A stretch of 64,000 nucleotides of DNA from Spongiivirga sp046524175 (GTDB lineage: Bacteria > Bacteroidota > Bacteroidia > Flavobacteriales > Flavobacteriaceae), in contig NZ_JBEFZF010000002.1 of the NCBI RefSeq assembly GCF_046524175.1, positions 372,001-436,000 of the forward strand, written 5' to 3'. Position numbers and translations under genes: made by a program. The notes below the pieces were generated by a model, which saw only the letters and a list, made by a program, of their open reading frames with translations, was not told the origin of the DNA and ran no database searches. The number at the start of each line of letters is the position of its first letter. Positions within the stretch are counted from its first letter, which is position 1. Shown here in pieces: positions 42,785 to 51,281 of this stretch.

Positions 42785-42792
42785 TAATTTTG
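42785..42792 (+). promoter_or_regulatory. -7 element of the superoxide dismutase gene
   Basis: TAATTTTG matches the Bacteroidota -7 consensus TAnnTTTG and would start transcription near 42799, leaving a leader of about 26 nt before the ATG at 42825. No clear -33 TTTG is seen. Confidence 0.5.
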
Positions 42793-42824
42793 AATAGATA
42801 ATTATTAACTAAAAACCATAAAAT

Positions 42825-43433
42825 ATGGCTTTTCAACTTCCAGAATTAGAATACGCTTATGATGCGTTAGAACCACATATTGATGCTCGAACGATGGAAA
42901 TTCATCACTCAAAACATCATAACGGCTATACCACTAAATTAAATGCGGCGATTGAAGGTACCGATCTTGACGGATTAACAATAGAAAATATTTTGATTAA
43001 TCTTGATATGGGGAACGGTGCCGTAAGAAATAATGGCGGCGGATTTTATAACCATCGTTTGTTTTGGGAAGTAATGAGCCCGAATGGTGGTGGAGAGCCA
43101 ACGGGTGAACTAGCTAGTGCCATTAATGATGCCTATGGGTCATTTGAAGCCTTTAAGGATGAGTTTTCAAAAGCGGCAGCAACACGTTTTGGTTCAGGTT
43201 GGGCTTGGCTATGTGTACATGAAGGGGGTAAGGTAGAAGTTTGTTCTTCGCCAAATCAAGATAACCCGATCATGCCTGGTGTTGGCTGCGGAGGGACACC
43301 TATTTTAGCACTTGATGTGTGGGAGCATGCGTATTATTTAAATTATCAAAATAGGAGACCCGATTATATAAGTGCATTTTTTAATGTGATTAATTGGGAG
43401 AAGGTTTCGGAGCTTTATGCCAAAGGGAAATAA
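42825..43433 (+). CDS. Superoxide dismutase, Fe/Mn type
   Basis: 202 residues, the standard length. Metal ligands are visible: His27 in 'EIHHSKHHNGY', the second His in 'FYNHRLFWEVMSPN', and Asp and His in 'DVWEHAYYLNYQNRRPDY'. It dismutates superoxide in the cytosol. Whether Fe, Mn or either is used cannot be settled from these motifs. It is a single-gene unit with its own -7 element and a strong terminator. Confidence 0.93.
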   Translation: MAFQLPELEYAYDALEPHIDARTMEIHHSKHHNGYTTKLNAAIEGTDLDGLTIENILINLDMGNGAVRNNGGGFYNHRLFWEVMSPNGGGEPTGELASAINDAYGSFEAFKDEFSKAAATRFGSGWAWLCVHEGGKVEVCSSPNQDNPIMPGVGCGGTPILALDVWEHAYYLNYQNRRPDYISAFFNVINWEKVSELYAKGK

Positions 43434-43462
43434 TTATTTTTGAATAATTTATTTTAATAATT

Positions 43463-43494
43463 AAAAAAGGGTCTGCAGTCGCAGACCCTTTTTT
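43463..43494 (+). terminator. Intrinsic terminator of the superoxide dismutase gene
   Basis: Stem AAAAAAGGGTCTGC / GCAGACCCTTTTTT (43463-43476 / 43481-43494) with an AGTC loop, 30 nt past the stop codon. Confidence 0.9.
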
Positions 43495-43634
43495 GATCCA
43501 AATACTATTGTTTATCAGTTTATTAGTGCGCTAAAATAAAATTTTTACTATAAAATAAATGAAGGAAGTATAGCTTAATTCCTATTGTTTTTTCGTTGAA
43601 TAATAAGATAAAATGAGGTACTCACTTTAGTCCA

Positions 43635-43707
43635 TAAAAAAAGGTGGAAGAATCCACCTTTTTTTGCCCCAAATCTTACCATGAACTTAACCTACTTATG
43701 CTATGGT
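43635..43707 (-). ncRNA. Putative small RNA, tandem unit 1
   Basis: First of two 73-nt units identical except for one base. Read on the - strand, each unit has a short region bounded by complementary ACCAT/ATGGT, then an intrinsic terminator (GGTGG...CCACC stem with a T7 run). A -7-like element TATATTCG lies just upstream of this unit on the - strand, with TTTG about 18 nt further up, close to the Bacteroidota promoter spacing. No sensible protein is encoded. Confidence 0.5.
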
Positions 43708-43844
43708 TCTTCGAATATAGAGCAGATATTCATATAGCAAACAATTAGTTGATGAAAAGCATTTTTATCCGATGAAATGCAATTTTAGAAGTTTAATCGA
43801 GGTTTTGTTCGATCAATTGCACTTTTTTTAGAAAAGTCTAGACG

Positions 43845-43917
43845 TAAAAAAAGGCGGAAGAATCCACCTTTTTTTGCCCCAAATCTTACCATGAACTTAA
43901 CCTACTTATGCTATGGT
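43845..43917 (-). ncRNA. Putative small RNA, tandem unit 2
   Basis: Second copy, exactly 210 bp from unit 1. The single difference (ggTgg to ggCgg on the + strand) changes a T-A pair in the terminator stem to one that remains G-U paired in the - strand RNA. A consensus -7 element TATATTTG precedes it on the - strand. Conservation of the whole unit while the flanks diverge argues for function or recent duplication. Confidence 0.5.
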
Positions 43918-44052
43918 GATACAAATATAGATTTCGTTTGTCTAGCGATTATAATATTATAGTTAAACGACGTCTTTATTAGTTAAATAACCTTAGTTAA
44001 CAGTATATTAACCAGAATCAAAGAGTTAGTCAGATCAATGTATGGTTAGCAC

Positions 44053-45951
44053 TTAGTAGGCGCGCTGTTTCCTACCTTCAACAAAATTGATAAAAGCTCT
44101 GTTTACAACACGATTACCACCAGCAGTTGGATAATCTCCTGTAAAATACCAGTCTCCAAGATTATCTGGACAGGCGAGGTGCAACTTATCCACACTTTGA
44201 AAAATGATTTTTACTTCAGCTTTAACGGTAGGACTGGTAAGTAGCTCTCCTATTTTGTTTGATATTTCTTCTTCGGTAAATGGTGCGTAGAGTTCTTTTA
44301 CGAAGTTCTTTACTTCGTTATCGTTAAGCTCAGTCTGCGCTAAACACTTTTCGTAAATAGTTGTAATCAAATCATATTGTCCTTTATCTTTCAATAGTTC
44401 GACAGCTGCGCGAAAAGCAACAAAATCTTCTAATCGTGCCATATCAATACCATAGCAATCAGGATATCGTATTTGAGGTGCTGATGAAACGATCACAATC
44501 TTTTTAGGGTTGAGCCGATCCATCATTTTAATGATGCTTTTTTTCAAAGTGGTACCGCGTACCACGCTGTCATCAATAATTACCAAGGTGTCATCCGGTT
44601 TGATAACTCCGTAGGTCACATCGTATACGTGTGCTACGAGATCATCACGGCTGCTATCTTCAGTAATAAAAGTGCGCAACTTGGCATCTTTTATTGCAAT
44701 TTTCTCGGTTCTTAATCGATGCGCCAGTATTTCCGTTAGACGCTCATCGGTTAAATTTTCTTTTTCGGCTAATATAGTCTCGGTTTTTTGTTTGTTTAGC
44801 TCGTCTTGGGCGGCTTCAACCATACCATAAAAAGAGGTTTCCGCGGTATTCGGGATAAACGAGAAAACTGTATTTACAGTATCGTGATCTATTGCCTTTA
44901 GTACTTTAGGCATGATTAGCTTACCGAGTTCTTTTCGTTCTTTATAAATCTCTGCATCACTACCTCTAGAAAAGTAAATACGCTCAAACGAACATGCTTT
45001 TCTTTCAATGGGCTCTAAAATTTGCTTTATATTGGTAGTGCCATCCTTTTTTGTAATAATGGCATGACCAGGAGTTAATTCTCGCACTTGTTCAAAGGGA
45101 ACATTGAAAACTGTTTGAATAACAGGTCTTTCCGAGGCCACCACAACTACTTCATCATCTTTGTAATAATACGCTGGGCGTATTCCTGCCGGGTCCCGAA
45201 GTACAAAAGAGTCGCCATGTCCTATCATGCCTGCCATGGCATAGCCACCATCAAAGTTTTTGCAGGCGCGTTTTAGTATTTTTCCAACTCGAATTCGTTT
45301 ATGTATTTCGGCGGTGGCTTCTTTTTTATTAAAACCTTCTTTTTTGAGTTGTTTGTATATTTTGGCAACCTCATCATCTAAAAAGTGGCCAATTTTTTCC
45401 ATTACCGTAATGGTGTCGACTTCATCTTTTGGATGCTGACCTAGGTCGACTAAATTTTGAAACAGCTCGTTGTTATTAGTCATATTAAAGTTACCAGCGA
45501 CGATCAGGTTACGGTGCATCCAATTATTCTGACGTAAGAAGGGGTGAACACTCTCAACACTGTTTTTGCCAAAAGTGCCATAGCGAACATGACCCAAAAG
45601 TAATTCGCCTATATAAGGAATGTTTGCTTTTTGCTTGGCTACATCTTCTACATATTCAGGGTGTTTTTCTAACTCCGTATTAATACGACTGTTAATCTGG
45701 GCAAAAATGTCTTGAATGGGTTGCTGCTGTACTGATCGTACTCTACTTATATACCGTTGTCCAGGTTCGACATCGAGCTTAATACTTGCAAAACCGGCTC
45801 CATCTTGACCACGGTTATGCTGTTTTTCCATCATTAAGTACATTTTTTGTACACCATAAAATGCACTACCGTACTTTTCTTTGTAAAATTCTAAAGGTTT
45901 TAATAGTCTGATTAGTGCAATACCGCACTCGTGTTTAATGGCGTCACTCAT
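44053..45951 (-). CDS. Amidophosphoribosyltransferase-like protein (PurF family)
   Basis: 632 residues, longer than the roughly 500-residue PurF of most bacteria. The N-terminal Ntn glutaminase is present: 'HECGIALIRL' with Cys9 as likely nucleophile after processing, 'QHNRGQDGAGFA' and 'GHVRYGTFG'. The phosphoribosyltransferase motif is 'TLVIIDDSVVRGTTL'. The extra length comes from inserts, for example around 390-430, and a C-terminal extension ending 'GDYPTAGGNRVVN'. Flavobacteria often carry two PurF paralogs, so this may be a specialised second copy. The downstream PfkB kinase gene precedes it in the same direction. Confidence 0.85.
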   Translation of the reverse strand: MSDAIKHECGIALIRLLKPLEFYKEKYGSAFYGVQKMYLMMEKQHNRGQDGAGFASIKLDVEPGQRYISRVRSVQQQPIQDIFAQINSRINTELEKHPEYVEDVAKQKANIPYIGELLLGHVRYGTFGKNSVESVHPFLRQNNWMHRNLIVAGNFNMTNNNELFQNLVDLGQHPKDEVDTITVMEKIGHFLDDEVAKIYKQLKKEGFNKKEATAEIHKRIRVGKILKRACKNFDGGYAMAGMIGHGDSFVLRDPAGIRPAYYYKDDEVVVVASERPVIQTVFNVPFEQVRELTPGHAIITKKDGTTNIKQILEPIERKACSFERIYFSRGSDAEIYKERKELGKLIMPKVLKAIDHDTVNTVFSFIPNTAETSFYGMVEAAQDELNKQKTETILAEKENLTDERLTEILAHRLRTEKIAIKDAKLRTFITEDSSRDDLVAHVYDVTYGVIKPDDTLVIIDDSVVRGTTLKKSIIKMMDRLNPKKIVIVSSAPQIRYPDCYGIDMARLEDFVAFRAAVELLKDKGQYDLITTIYEKCLAQTELNDNEVKNFVKELYAPFTEEEISNKIGELLTSPTVKAEVKIIFQSVDKLHLACPDNLGDWYFTGDYPTAGGNRVVNRAFINFVEGRKQRAY

Positions 45952-45976
45952 TATATATATGTACTATAAAACAAAA

Positions 45977-45996
45977 GCGCCCTTCAAAAAGGGCGC
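45977..45996 (-). terminator. Hairpin terminator between the PfkB kinase and purF-like genes
   Basis: Stem GCGCCCTT / AAGGGCGC (45977-45984 / 45989-45996) with a CAAA loop; on the - strand it is followed by a T-rich run. It lies 5 nt after the PfkB stop, so the purF-like gene 26 nt further on probably receives reduced read-through or has its own promoter. Confidence 0.75.
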
Positions 45997-46000
45997 ATCA

Positions 46001-46927
46001 TTAATTTAATTCTATTTCAAATTGGGTCAAGGCTTTAAATTGCATCAACCGTTTTCTTACTTCATCTCTATCTAAGTTCACCATTCGTTCTGTACCAAAT
46101 TTCTCAACACAAAATGATGCTAGGTTACTACCTTGAATAATTGCGTTTTTCATGCTTTCGAATGAAAAGTTTTGAACACTTGCAAGATAGCCTGCAAAAC
46201 CACCAGCAAAGGTATCACCAGCTCCTGTTGGGTCGAATACTACTTCTAAAGGCAGTGCCGGAGCAAAAAACACGTTGTCGCCATTAAACAACAAAGCACC
46301 GTGTTCTCCTTTTTTAATCACCACATACTGCGGTCCCATTTCATGAATTTTTCTTGCAGCAGCGACCAACGAGTATTCACCAGATAATTGCCTGGCTTCT
46401 TCATCGTTTATAGTGATTACATCAACTCGTGCAATTACCTTAAGTAAATCGTCTAATGCACTATCCATCCAAAAATTCATGGTATCAAGTACTGCAAGCT
46501 TAGGTTTTTGACTCATTTGATCTAAAACACCAAGCTGAACTGCTGGGTGTAGATTCCCTAACATTACTATTTCAGCATCCTTATAATTTTCCGGAACAAC
46601 AGGATTAAAATCAGCTAGGGTATTTAAGTCAGTCACCAAGGTGTCACGGCTATTCATGTCGTTGTGATAACGCCCTTTCCAGTAAAAAGTTTTTCCACCT
46701 TTAACCACCTCAATACCGGAGATATCAATATTTCTTTCTGTAAGTAAATCGAGATACTCTTGTGGAAGATCATCTCCTACAATGGAAACTATCGCAGCAT
46801 CTACATTAAAATGAGAAGCCGCTAGTCCGATAAAGGTTCCTGCACCACCTAAAATCTTATCCGTTTTCCCAAAAGGAGTTTCAATTTCATCAAAGGCAAC
46901 TGTGCCAACAATCACTAACTTGCTCAT
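46001..46927 (-). CDS. PfkB-family (ribokinase-like) sugar/nucleoside kinase
   Basis: 308 residues. Family signatures are 'GGAGTFIGLAASHF' near the start and the anion-hole/catalytic 'FDPTGAGDTFAGGFAGYL' (about 235-252). It phosphorylates a sugar, nucleoside or related hydroxyl with ATP. Proximity to a purF-like gene hints at a nucleoside or ribose link, but the substrate cannot be read off. Confidence 0.88.
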   Translation of the reverse strand: MSKLVIVGTVAFDEIETPFGKTDKILGGAGTFIGLAASHFNVDAAIVSIVGDDLPQEYLDLLTERNIDISGIEVVKGGKTFYWKGRYHNDMNSRDTLVTDLNTLADFNPVVPENYKDAEIVMLGNLHPAVQLGVLDQMSQKPKLAVLDTMNFWMDSALDDLLKVIARVDVITINDEEARQLSGEYSLVAAARKIHEMGPQYVVIKKGEHGALLFNGDNVFFAPALPLEVVFDPTGAGDTFAGGFAGYLASVQNFSFESMKNAIIQGSNLASFCVEKFGTERMVNLDRDEVRKRLMQFKALTQFEIELN

Positions 46928-46987
46928 GTAATTTTCGAAGCTAAATTTTCTGCAAATATAGTCGATTAAACGAGTTAAAAAATAAGA

Positions 46988-47581
46988 TTAAATCTCAACC
47001 TCACGTTTTAATGCTAAAAATGTATTATATGGGCCTTTATGTAGTAAAGAATTCACAATAAAAGCGGGAATACTTCCTCCGGGATCGATAAAAAGTTCTT
47101 GCGAAACCATAGTATAACCATCTTTTTCTTCTAACAGCCAAAAACCTTTTAAGTTACTAACACGAATCGTATTTTTCTCTTTAGGAATTGATTCGTCAAA
47201 CGCACTAATATTACACTTGATAATGGTGTCACTCACTTTTTCTATTTCAACGATAGAGACATTATCACGATTTCTTATAGGCCATGGCAGTTTGTTCTTA
47301 AAATAATATAAATGATGTGTTGAATCTATGCGCCTTACTTTATAAGTGACAGCACTTTCTATATTGTCTTGTTCAAATTGTGGTGCGTCTATAATAACCT
47401 TAAGTACTTTTTCTATGGGTGCTTTTACTTTTGTAACTGCTTTGAAACTGTTTAATGAGGTAGATTCCTCGTTTTTAATAAACACTTTTATACCATTGGC
47501 TTCCTTGCGAAGCTTCCATTGCTCCTGGGCAACTAACGAAGTTGATGCAAAAAACAATATAAATAAAAGTCTGATTTTCAT
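46988..47581 (-). CDS. Secreted START-domain lipid-binding protein
   Basis: 197 residues with a signal peptide ending 'SLVAQ'. The START pattern is visible: 'KLRKEANGIKVFIKNEES', 'APIEKVLKVIIDAPQFEQ', 'WPIRNRDNVS' and a long C-terminal helix. START domains form a hydrophobic cavity that holds lipids or sterol-like molecules. Bacterial periplasmic versions are poorly characterised. It is 55 nt downstream of the RNase H gene. Confidence 0.82.
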   Translation of the reverse strand: MKIRLLFILFFASTSLVAQEQWKLRKEANGIKVFIKNEESTSLNSFKAVTKVKAPIEKVLKVIIDAPQFEQDNIESAVTYKVRRIDSTHHLYYFKNKLPWPIRNRDNVSIVEIEKVSDTIIKCNISAFDESIPKEKNTIRVSNLKGFWLLEEKDGYTMVSQELFIDPGGSIPAFIVNSLLHKGPYNTFLALKREVEI

Positions 47582-47636
47582 GAATGCTTAGTTGCATACA
47601 TTTAAAAATCATTACAGTTGAGGTTGAATTTTAAGA

Positions 47637-48278
47637 TTATTTTCTGCCAAAATCTGCGGGAATTTCACCCCAAGCTTTGGTTTCCCACTTAACGATTTTG
47701 GTACTATAAGAGTTTTTTTTAAGCCAGGCCTCTGCGCGTTGAATGAGCTCAAACATCTTAGCATTTTTCTTGTTTTTTGTCAATTTGGTTTTGCATTTTT
47801 TTTGTCGCACCCAACTCATAGCGATCTTGCTGTCTGTATAAATAAGTCGATCGCTTCCTTTTTTCTTTAAATATGCTAAACCATGAACAAGTGCAAGAAA
47901 TTCCCCTATGTTGTTAGTGCCTAGTGGAAAAACACCTTGATGAAATAATCGCTTGCCTGTTTGGGTATCAACCCCCTGGTATTCCATTTTACCAGGATTA
48001 CCGCTTGAGGCTGCATCAACCGAAATAGAATATAAATCAGGTTCTCCATACTTTGCTTTTTCGGCAGCAGATAGGATTTTTTTCTTTTTTGATTTCCCTT
48101 TCCCCCAATGAGCTTCCGGACCATCATCGAATGCTCTTTTTGCTTCGGCTAGGGTTTCGAAGGACTTATATTTAGCAGATGAATATCCTTTTATTGCTAA
48201 CTGGCACTTGGTCCAAGAATCGACAATACCAATTTTGTGGCCTTCCCAAATAACATAATATTTCTGTTTTTTACTCAT
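47637..48278 (-). CDS. rnhA: Ribonuclease H with N-terminal viroplasmin domain
   Basis: About 213 residues from ATG 48278 ('MSKKQKYYVIWEGHKIG'); the open frame begins at 48302, but that would add eight atypical residues and more overlap with purN. The N-terminal 'YVIWEGHKIGIVDSW...KSFETLAEAKRAF' is the caulimovirus viroplasmin/hybrid-binding domain. The RNase H domain has catalytic carboxylates in 'SVDAASSGNPG', 'GEFLALVHGL' and 'YTDSKIAMSW'. It removes RNA from RNA-DNA hybrids. It overlaps the purN stop by 8 nt. Confidence 0.88.
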   Translation of the reverse strand: MSKKQKYYVIWEGHKIGIVDSWTKCQLAIKGYSSAKYKSFETLAEAKRAFDDGPEAHWGKGKSKKKKILSAAEKAKYGEPDLYSISVDAASSGNPGKMEYQGVDTQTGKRLFHQGVFPLGTNNIGEFLALVHGLAYLKKKGSDRLIYTDSKIAMSWVRQKKCKTKLTKNKKNAKMFELIQRAEAWLKKNSYSTKIVKWETKAWGEIPADFGRK

Positions 48279-48846
48279 GTTGTTTTTGAAGTAAACGCTC
48301 AATTACCTTTGGAAAGTGTTCATATTCCAGGTCGTGAATTTTCTTTGCCAGATCTTCTGGAGTATCCTCTTTTTCAATGTTGGTAGTTGCTTGAAAAATA
48401 ATGGCGCCCTCATCATATGCTTCATTTACGTAATGAATAGTAATACCAGATTCTTTTTCCTTGTTTTTTATAACTGCTTTATGAACGTTCATACCGTACA
48501 TACCTTTTCCGCCATAGTTAGGCAAAAGAGCCGGATGTACATTGATAACTTTATTAGGAAAATACGCTAATATCTTTTCTGGAAACTTCCATAAAAATCC
48601 CGCAAGTACAATAAGGTCCGGTTTTGTTATTAGTAATAAATTTAAAATATCATTAGTATCATAAAAGGCGATTCGATTAAAGTACAGCGAACTAATTTGG
48701 TGAGAATTAGACTTGTCTAAAACTTTGGCATCCCTTTTGTTAGAGAGTACCTGAACAACGGTCGCCCCGCCGGTATGATTAAAATACTTTATTATATTTT
48801 CGGCATTCGTACCTGAGCCGGAAGCAAAAATCACAATACGTTTCAT
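48271..48846 (-). CDS. purN: Phosphoribosylglycinamide formyltransferase
   Basis: 191 residues. The nucleotide-binding start 'IFASGSGTNAENII' and the catalytic 'INVHPALLPNYGGKGMYG' segment with 'GITIHYVNEAYDEG' (Asn-His-Asp set) are diagnostic. It transfers a formyl group from 10-formyl-THF to GAR in purine synthesis. Divergent to acpP, with which it shares a 174-nt gap, a common flavobacterial arrangement. Confidence 0.95.
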   Translation of the reverse strand: MKRIVIFASGSGTNAENIIKYFNHTGGATVVQVLSNKRDAKVLDKSNSHQISSLYFNRIAFYDTNDILNLLLITKPDLIVLAGFLWKFPEKILAYFPNKVINVHPALLPNYGGKGMYGMNVHKAVIKNKEKESGITIHYVNEAYDEGAIIFQATTNIEKEDTPEDLAKKIHDLEYEHFPKVIERLLQKQHE

Positions 48847-48982
48847 AGATAGCTGGGTTAACCGAGTTCAAAAAAACAAATTATTATTTACAAAGGTTGG
48901 GAAAGCAAAAATACTTTAGCTTATTTTTCATAAATTACATTCACATTTTTTATTGAAAAGAAGGTATTAAACCAAAGTTTTA

Positions 48983-48990
48983 TATTTTTG
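48983..48990 (+). promoter_or_regulatory. -7 element of acpP-fabF
   Basis: TATTTTTG matches TAnnTTTG and gives a predicted start near 48997 with a leader of about 24 nt before the acpP ATG (49021). Confidence 0.5.
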
Positions 48991-49020
48991 CCAACAACTA
49001 AAATTTAAAATTAAAAGATT

Positions 49021-49254
49021 ATGTCAGACATTGCATCAAGAGTTAAAGCTATCATCGTAGATAAGTTAGGTGTAGACGAAAATGAAGTGGTAAATGAAGC
49101 GAGCTTCACTAACGATCTAGGAGCTGATTCTTTAGACACAGTTGAGCTGATCATGGAGTTCGAAAAAGAATTTGATATTCAAATTCCAGACGATCAAGCT
49201 GAAAACATTGCAACAGTTGGCCAAGCGGTATCATATATCGAAGAGGCAAAATAA
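49021..49254 (+). CDS. acpP: Acyl carrier protein
   Basis: 77 residues, acidic, with the phosphopantetheine site Ser37 in 'LGADSLDTVEL'. It carries growing acyl chains in type II fatty acid synthesis. fabF follows after 13 nt, the usual pairing. Confidence 0.97.
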   Translation: MSDIASRVKAIIVDKLGVDENEVVNEASFTNDLGADSLDTVELIMEFEKEFDIQIPDDQAENIATVGQAVSYIEEAK

Positions 49255-49267
49255 GTAATACCAATTT

Positions 49268-50521
49268 ATGAAGTTGAAGCGAGTTGTAGTTACCGGCATG
49301 GGGGCATTAACTCCCATTGGTAATAATCTTAGTGAATATTGGGATGGTCTAAAGAACGGCAAGAGCGGCTGTGCACCCATTACCTATTTCGATGCTGAGA
49401 AGTTTAAAACTAAATTCGCATGCGAGGTTAAGAACTTCGTAGCAACTGATTTTTTTGACAGAAAAGAAGCGCGTAAACTGGACAGATTTGCCCAGTACGC
49501 GCTTGTTTCATCTAATGAGGCTATTGAAGACTCAGGTTTTGATCTCGAAAAGGTTGATAAATTTAGAGTTGGAGTTATATGGGGTGCTGGTATTGGAGGA
49601 TTGGAAACATTTCAAAACGAAGTGTTGAATTTTGCAAATGGAGATGGTACTCCGAGATTTAACCCATTCTTTATCCCAAAAATGATTGCTGATATTGCTC
49701 CCGGAAATATTTCCATTAAACATGGTTTTATGGGGCCTAATTATACTACAGTATCAGCATGTGCATCATCTGCGAATGCGATGATCGATGCACTAAACTA
49801 TATTCGTTTAGGACATTGCGATATTATTATAACAGGCGGAAGTGAAGCTGCGGTTACCATTGCTGGAATGGGCGGTTTTAATGCGATGCATGCACTATCT
49901 ACACGTAATGAAAGTCCTGAAACAGCGTCTAGGCCATTTGATGGAACTAGAGATGGTTTTGTGTTAGGAGAAGGTGGTGGTGCATTGGTTTTAGAAGAAT
50001 ACGAACATGCAAAAGCAAGAGGAGCTAAAATTTACGCTGAGGTTATTGGTGGCGGTATGTCAAGTGATGCTTACCATATGACAGCTCCGCATCCTGAGGG
50101 TATTGGTGTAGAACGTGTGATGCTAAACTGTTTGCGTGATGCCGATATAAAACCTGAAGAAGTAGACGCTATTAATACACACGGTACGTCAACCCCACTA
50201 GGTGATGTGGCTGAGTTAAAGGCTATTAAAAAAGTGTTTGGTGATCATACACCTAACATTAACATAAATTCTACAAAGTCGATGACGGGACACCTGTTGG
50301 GAGCTGCTGGTGCAATTGAAGCAATCGCTTCAATTTTAGCAATGCAACACAATGAGGTGCCACCAACGATTAACCACACTACGGTGGATGAAAATATTGA
50401 TCCTTCGTTTAATTTAACGCTCAATAAATCGCAAAAACGTGAAGTCAACATTGCGATGAGCAACACATTTGGTTTCGGAGGACACAATGCATGTGTGATC
50501 TTCAAAAAAATTGATGCATAG
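49268..50521 (+). CDS. fabF: 3-oxoacyl-ACP synthase II
   Basis: 417 residues. The condensing-enzyme triad is present: Cys in 'VSACASSANAM', His in 'NTHGTSTPLGD', His in 'GHLLGAAGAIEA', and the closing 'NTFGFGGHNACVIF'. It elongates acyl-ACP with malonyl-ACP. Cotranscribed with acpP; rnc begins 6 nt after its stop, with a terminator-like hairpin just inside rnc. Confidence 0.96.
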   Translation: MKLKRVVVTGMGALTPIGNNLSEYWDGLKNGKSGCAPITYFDAEKFKTKFACEVKNFVATDFFDRKEARKLDRFAQYALVSSNEAIEDSGFDLEKVDKFRVGVIWGAGIGGLETFQNEVLNFANGDGTPRFNPFFIPKMIADIAPGNISIKHGFMGPNYTTVSACASSANAMIDALNYIRLGHCDIIITGGSEAAVTIAGMGGFNAMHALSTRNESPETASRPFDGTRDGFVLGEGGGALVLEEYEHAKARGAKIYAEVIGGGMSSDAYHMTAPHPEGIGVERVMLNCLRDADIKPEEVDAINTHGTSTPLGDVAELKAIKKVFGDHTPNININSTKSMTGHLLGAAGAIEAIASILAMQHNEVPPTINHTTVDENIDPSFNLTLNKSQKREVNIAMSNTFGFGGHNACVIFKKIDA

Positions 50522-50527
50522 ACCATT

Positions 50528-51265
50528 ATGGGTTTTATGCGAAAAATATTGAATTCCCGATCAGAGACTGACGGGAATTTTTTTATTCAATTAAAAGAAG
50601 TACTTGGATTTAAGCCAAAAAAGCTCAAGTTCTATAAAAAAGCATTCACCCATAGATCGCTTAATAAGAAAGATAGCAAGGGACGGCCAATTAATTACGA
50701 ACGGCTGGAGTTTTTAGGTGACGCTATGTTAAGCGCCGTAATTGCATCTCATTTGTTTAAAGAAGTACCAAGAGGCGATGAGGGTTATCTTACTAAAATG
50801 CGATCGAAAGTGGTGAGTCGAGAACATTTAAATGAATTGGGTAGAGATCTTAATTTGTTAAGTATGATACGCTCTAGAATACCTAAAAATAGTTTCGGCG
50901 ATAATATTTATGGTAATATTTTCGAGGCCTTGGTTGGCGCCATTTTCTTAGACAAAGGTTACAAATATTGCGAGCGCTTTATTTATGAAAAAGTAATTGT
51001 GCCCTATGTAGATATTGAGCGGCTAGAAGGTAAGGTAATAAGCTACAAAAGTTTGCTTATTGAATGGTGTCAAAAAGAAAAACGTACCTTTAAATACGAA
51101 GTGTATGAAGATACCGGAAAAGACAAGCTTAAGCATTTTGCAGTAAAACTTCATATTAATAGTAAAGTTGTTTCTAAAGCTAGGGCAACTTCAAAGAAAA
51201 AAGCGGAAGAAATTGCCTCAAAACGCGCCTATTTTTCTTTTCAAGAACGAATAGAAAAAACCTGA
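50528..51265 (+). CDS. rnc: Ribonuclease III
   Basis: 245 residues. The RNase III signature is 'ERLEFLGDAMLSAVIASHLF' region near 58-75, with catalytic Asp/Glu residues, and 'GNIFEALVGAIFLDKGY' downstream. The C-terminal third is a dsRNA-binding domain ('YKSLLIEWCQKEKRTFKYEV', 'SKKKAEEIASKRAYF'). It processes rRNA precursors and structured mRNAs. The N-terminal 'ILNSRSETDGNFF' is encoded by a strong hairpin (see 50552-50584). Confidence 0.95.
   Translation: MGFMRKILNSRSETDGNFFIQLKEVLGFKPKKLKFYKKAFTHRSLNKKDSKGRPINYERLEFLGDAMLSAVIASHLFKEVPRGDEGYLTKMRSKVVSREHLNELGRDLNLLSMIRSRIPKNSFGDNIYGNIFEALVGAIFLDKGYKYCERFIYEKVIVPYVDIERLEGKVISYKSLLIEWCQKEKRTFKYEVYEDTGKDKLKHFAVKLHINSKVVSKARATSKKKAEEIASKRAYFSFQERIEKT
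50552..50584 (+). terminator. Terminator-like hairpin within the 5' coding end of rnc
   Basis: Stem AATTCCCG (50552-50559) / CGGGAATT (50572-50579), continued after a bulged A by TCAG / CTGA (50561-50564 / 50568-50571) around a 3-nt loop, followed by T7 (50578-50584). By shape it is a strong intrinsic terminator placed 31 nt after the fabF stop but inside rnc. It could attenuate rnc transcription or serve as an RNase III target. Confidence 0.7.
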
Positions 51266-51281
51266 CCTTTAAAAATAGAGC

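Larger units (their letters stand above)
43434..44052. other. 619-bp gene-free region
   Basis: Contains the superoxide dismutase terminator and the two tandem 73-nt units described separately. The remainder is AT-rich with no coding frame that I can support. It includes an AGTTAA...TTAACC pair near 43995-44013 that differs in spacing from the operators of the catabolic island. Confidence 0.6.

Noticed and set aside
43680..43735. Short + strand frames starting ATGAACTTAACC in both tandem units
   Set aside because: The two frames diverge right after the shared segment and have no conserved ending, so a peptide gene is unlikely; structure on the - strand explains the conservation better.
43995..44013. 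AGTTAA...TTAACC pair resembling the island operator
   Set aside because: The spacer is 7 bp rather than 5 and one arm base differs; it lies far from the island and next to purine genes, so chance in AT-rich DNA is likely.
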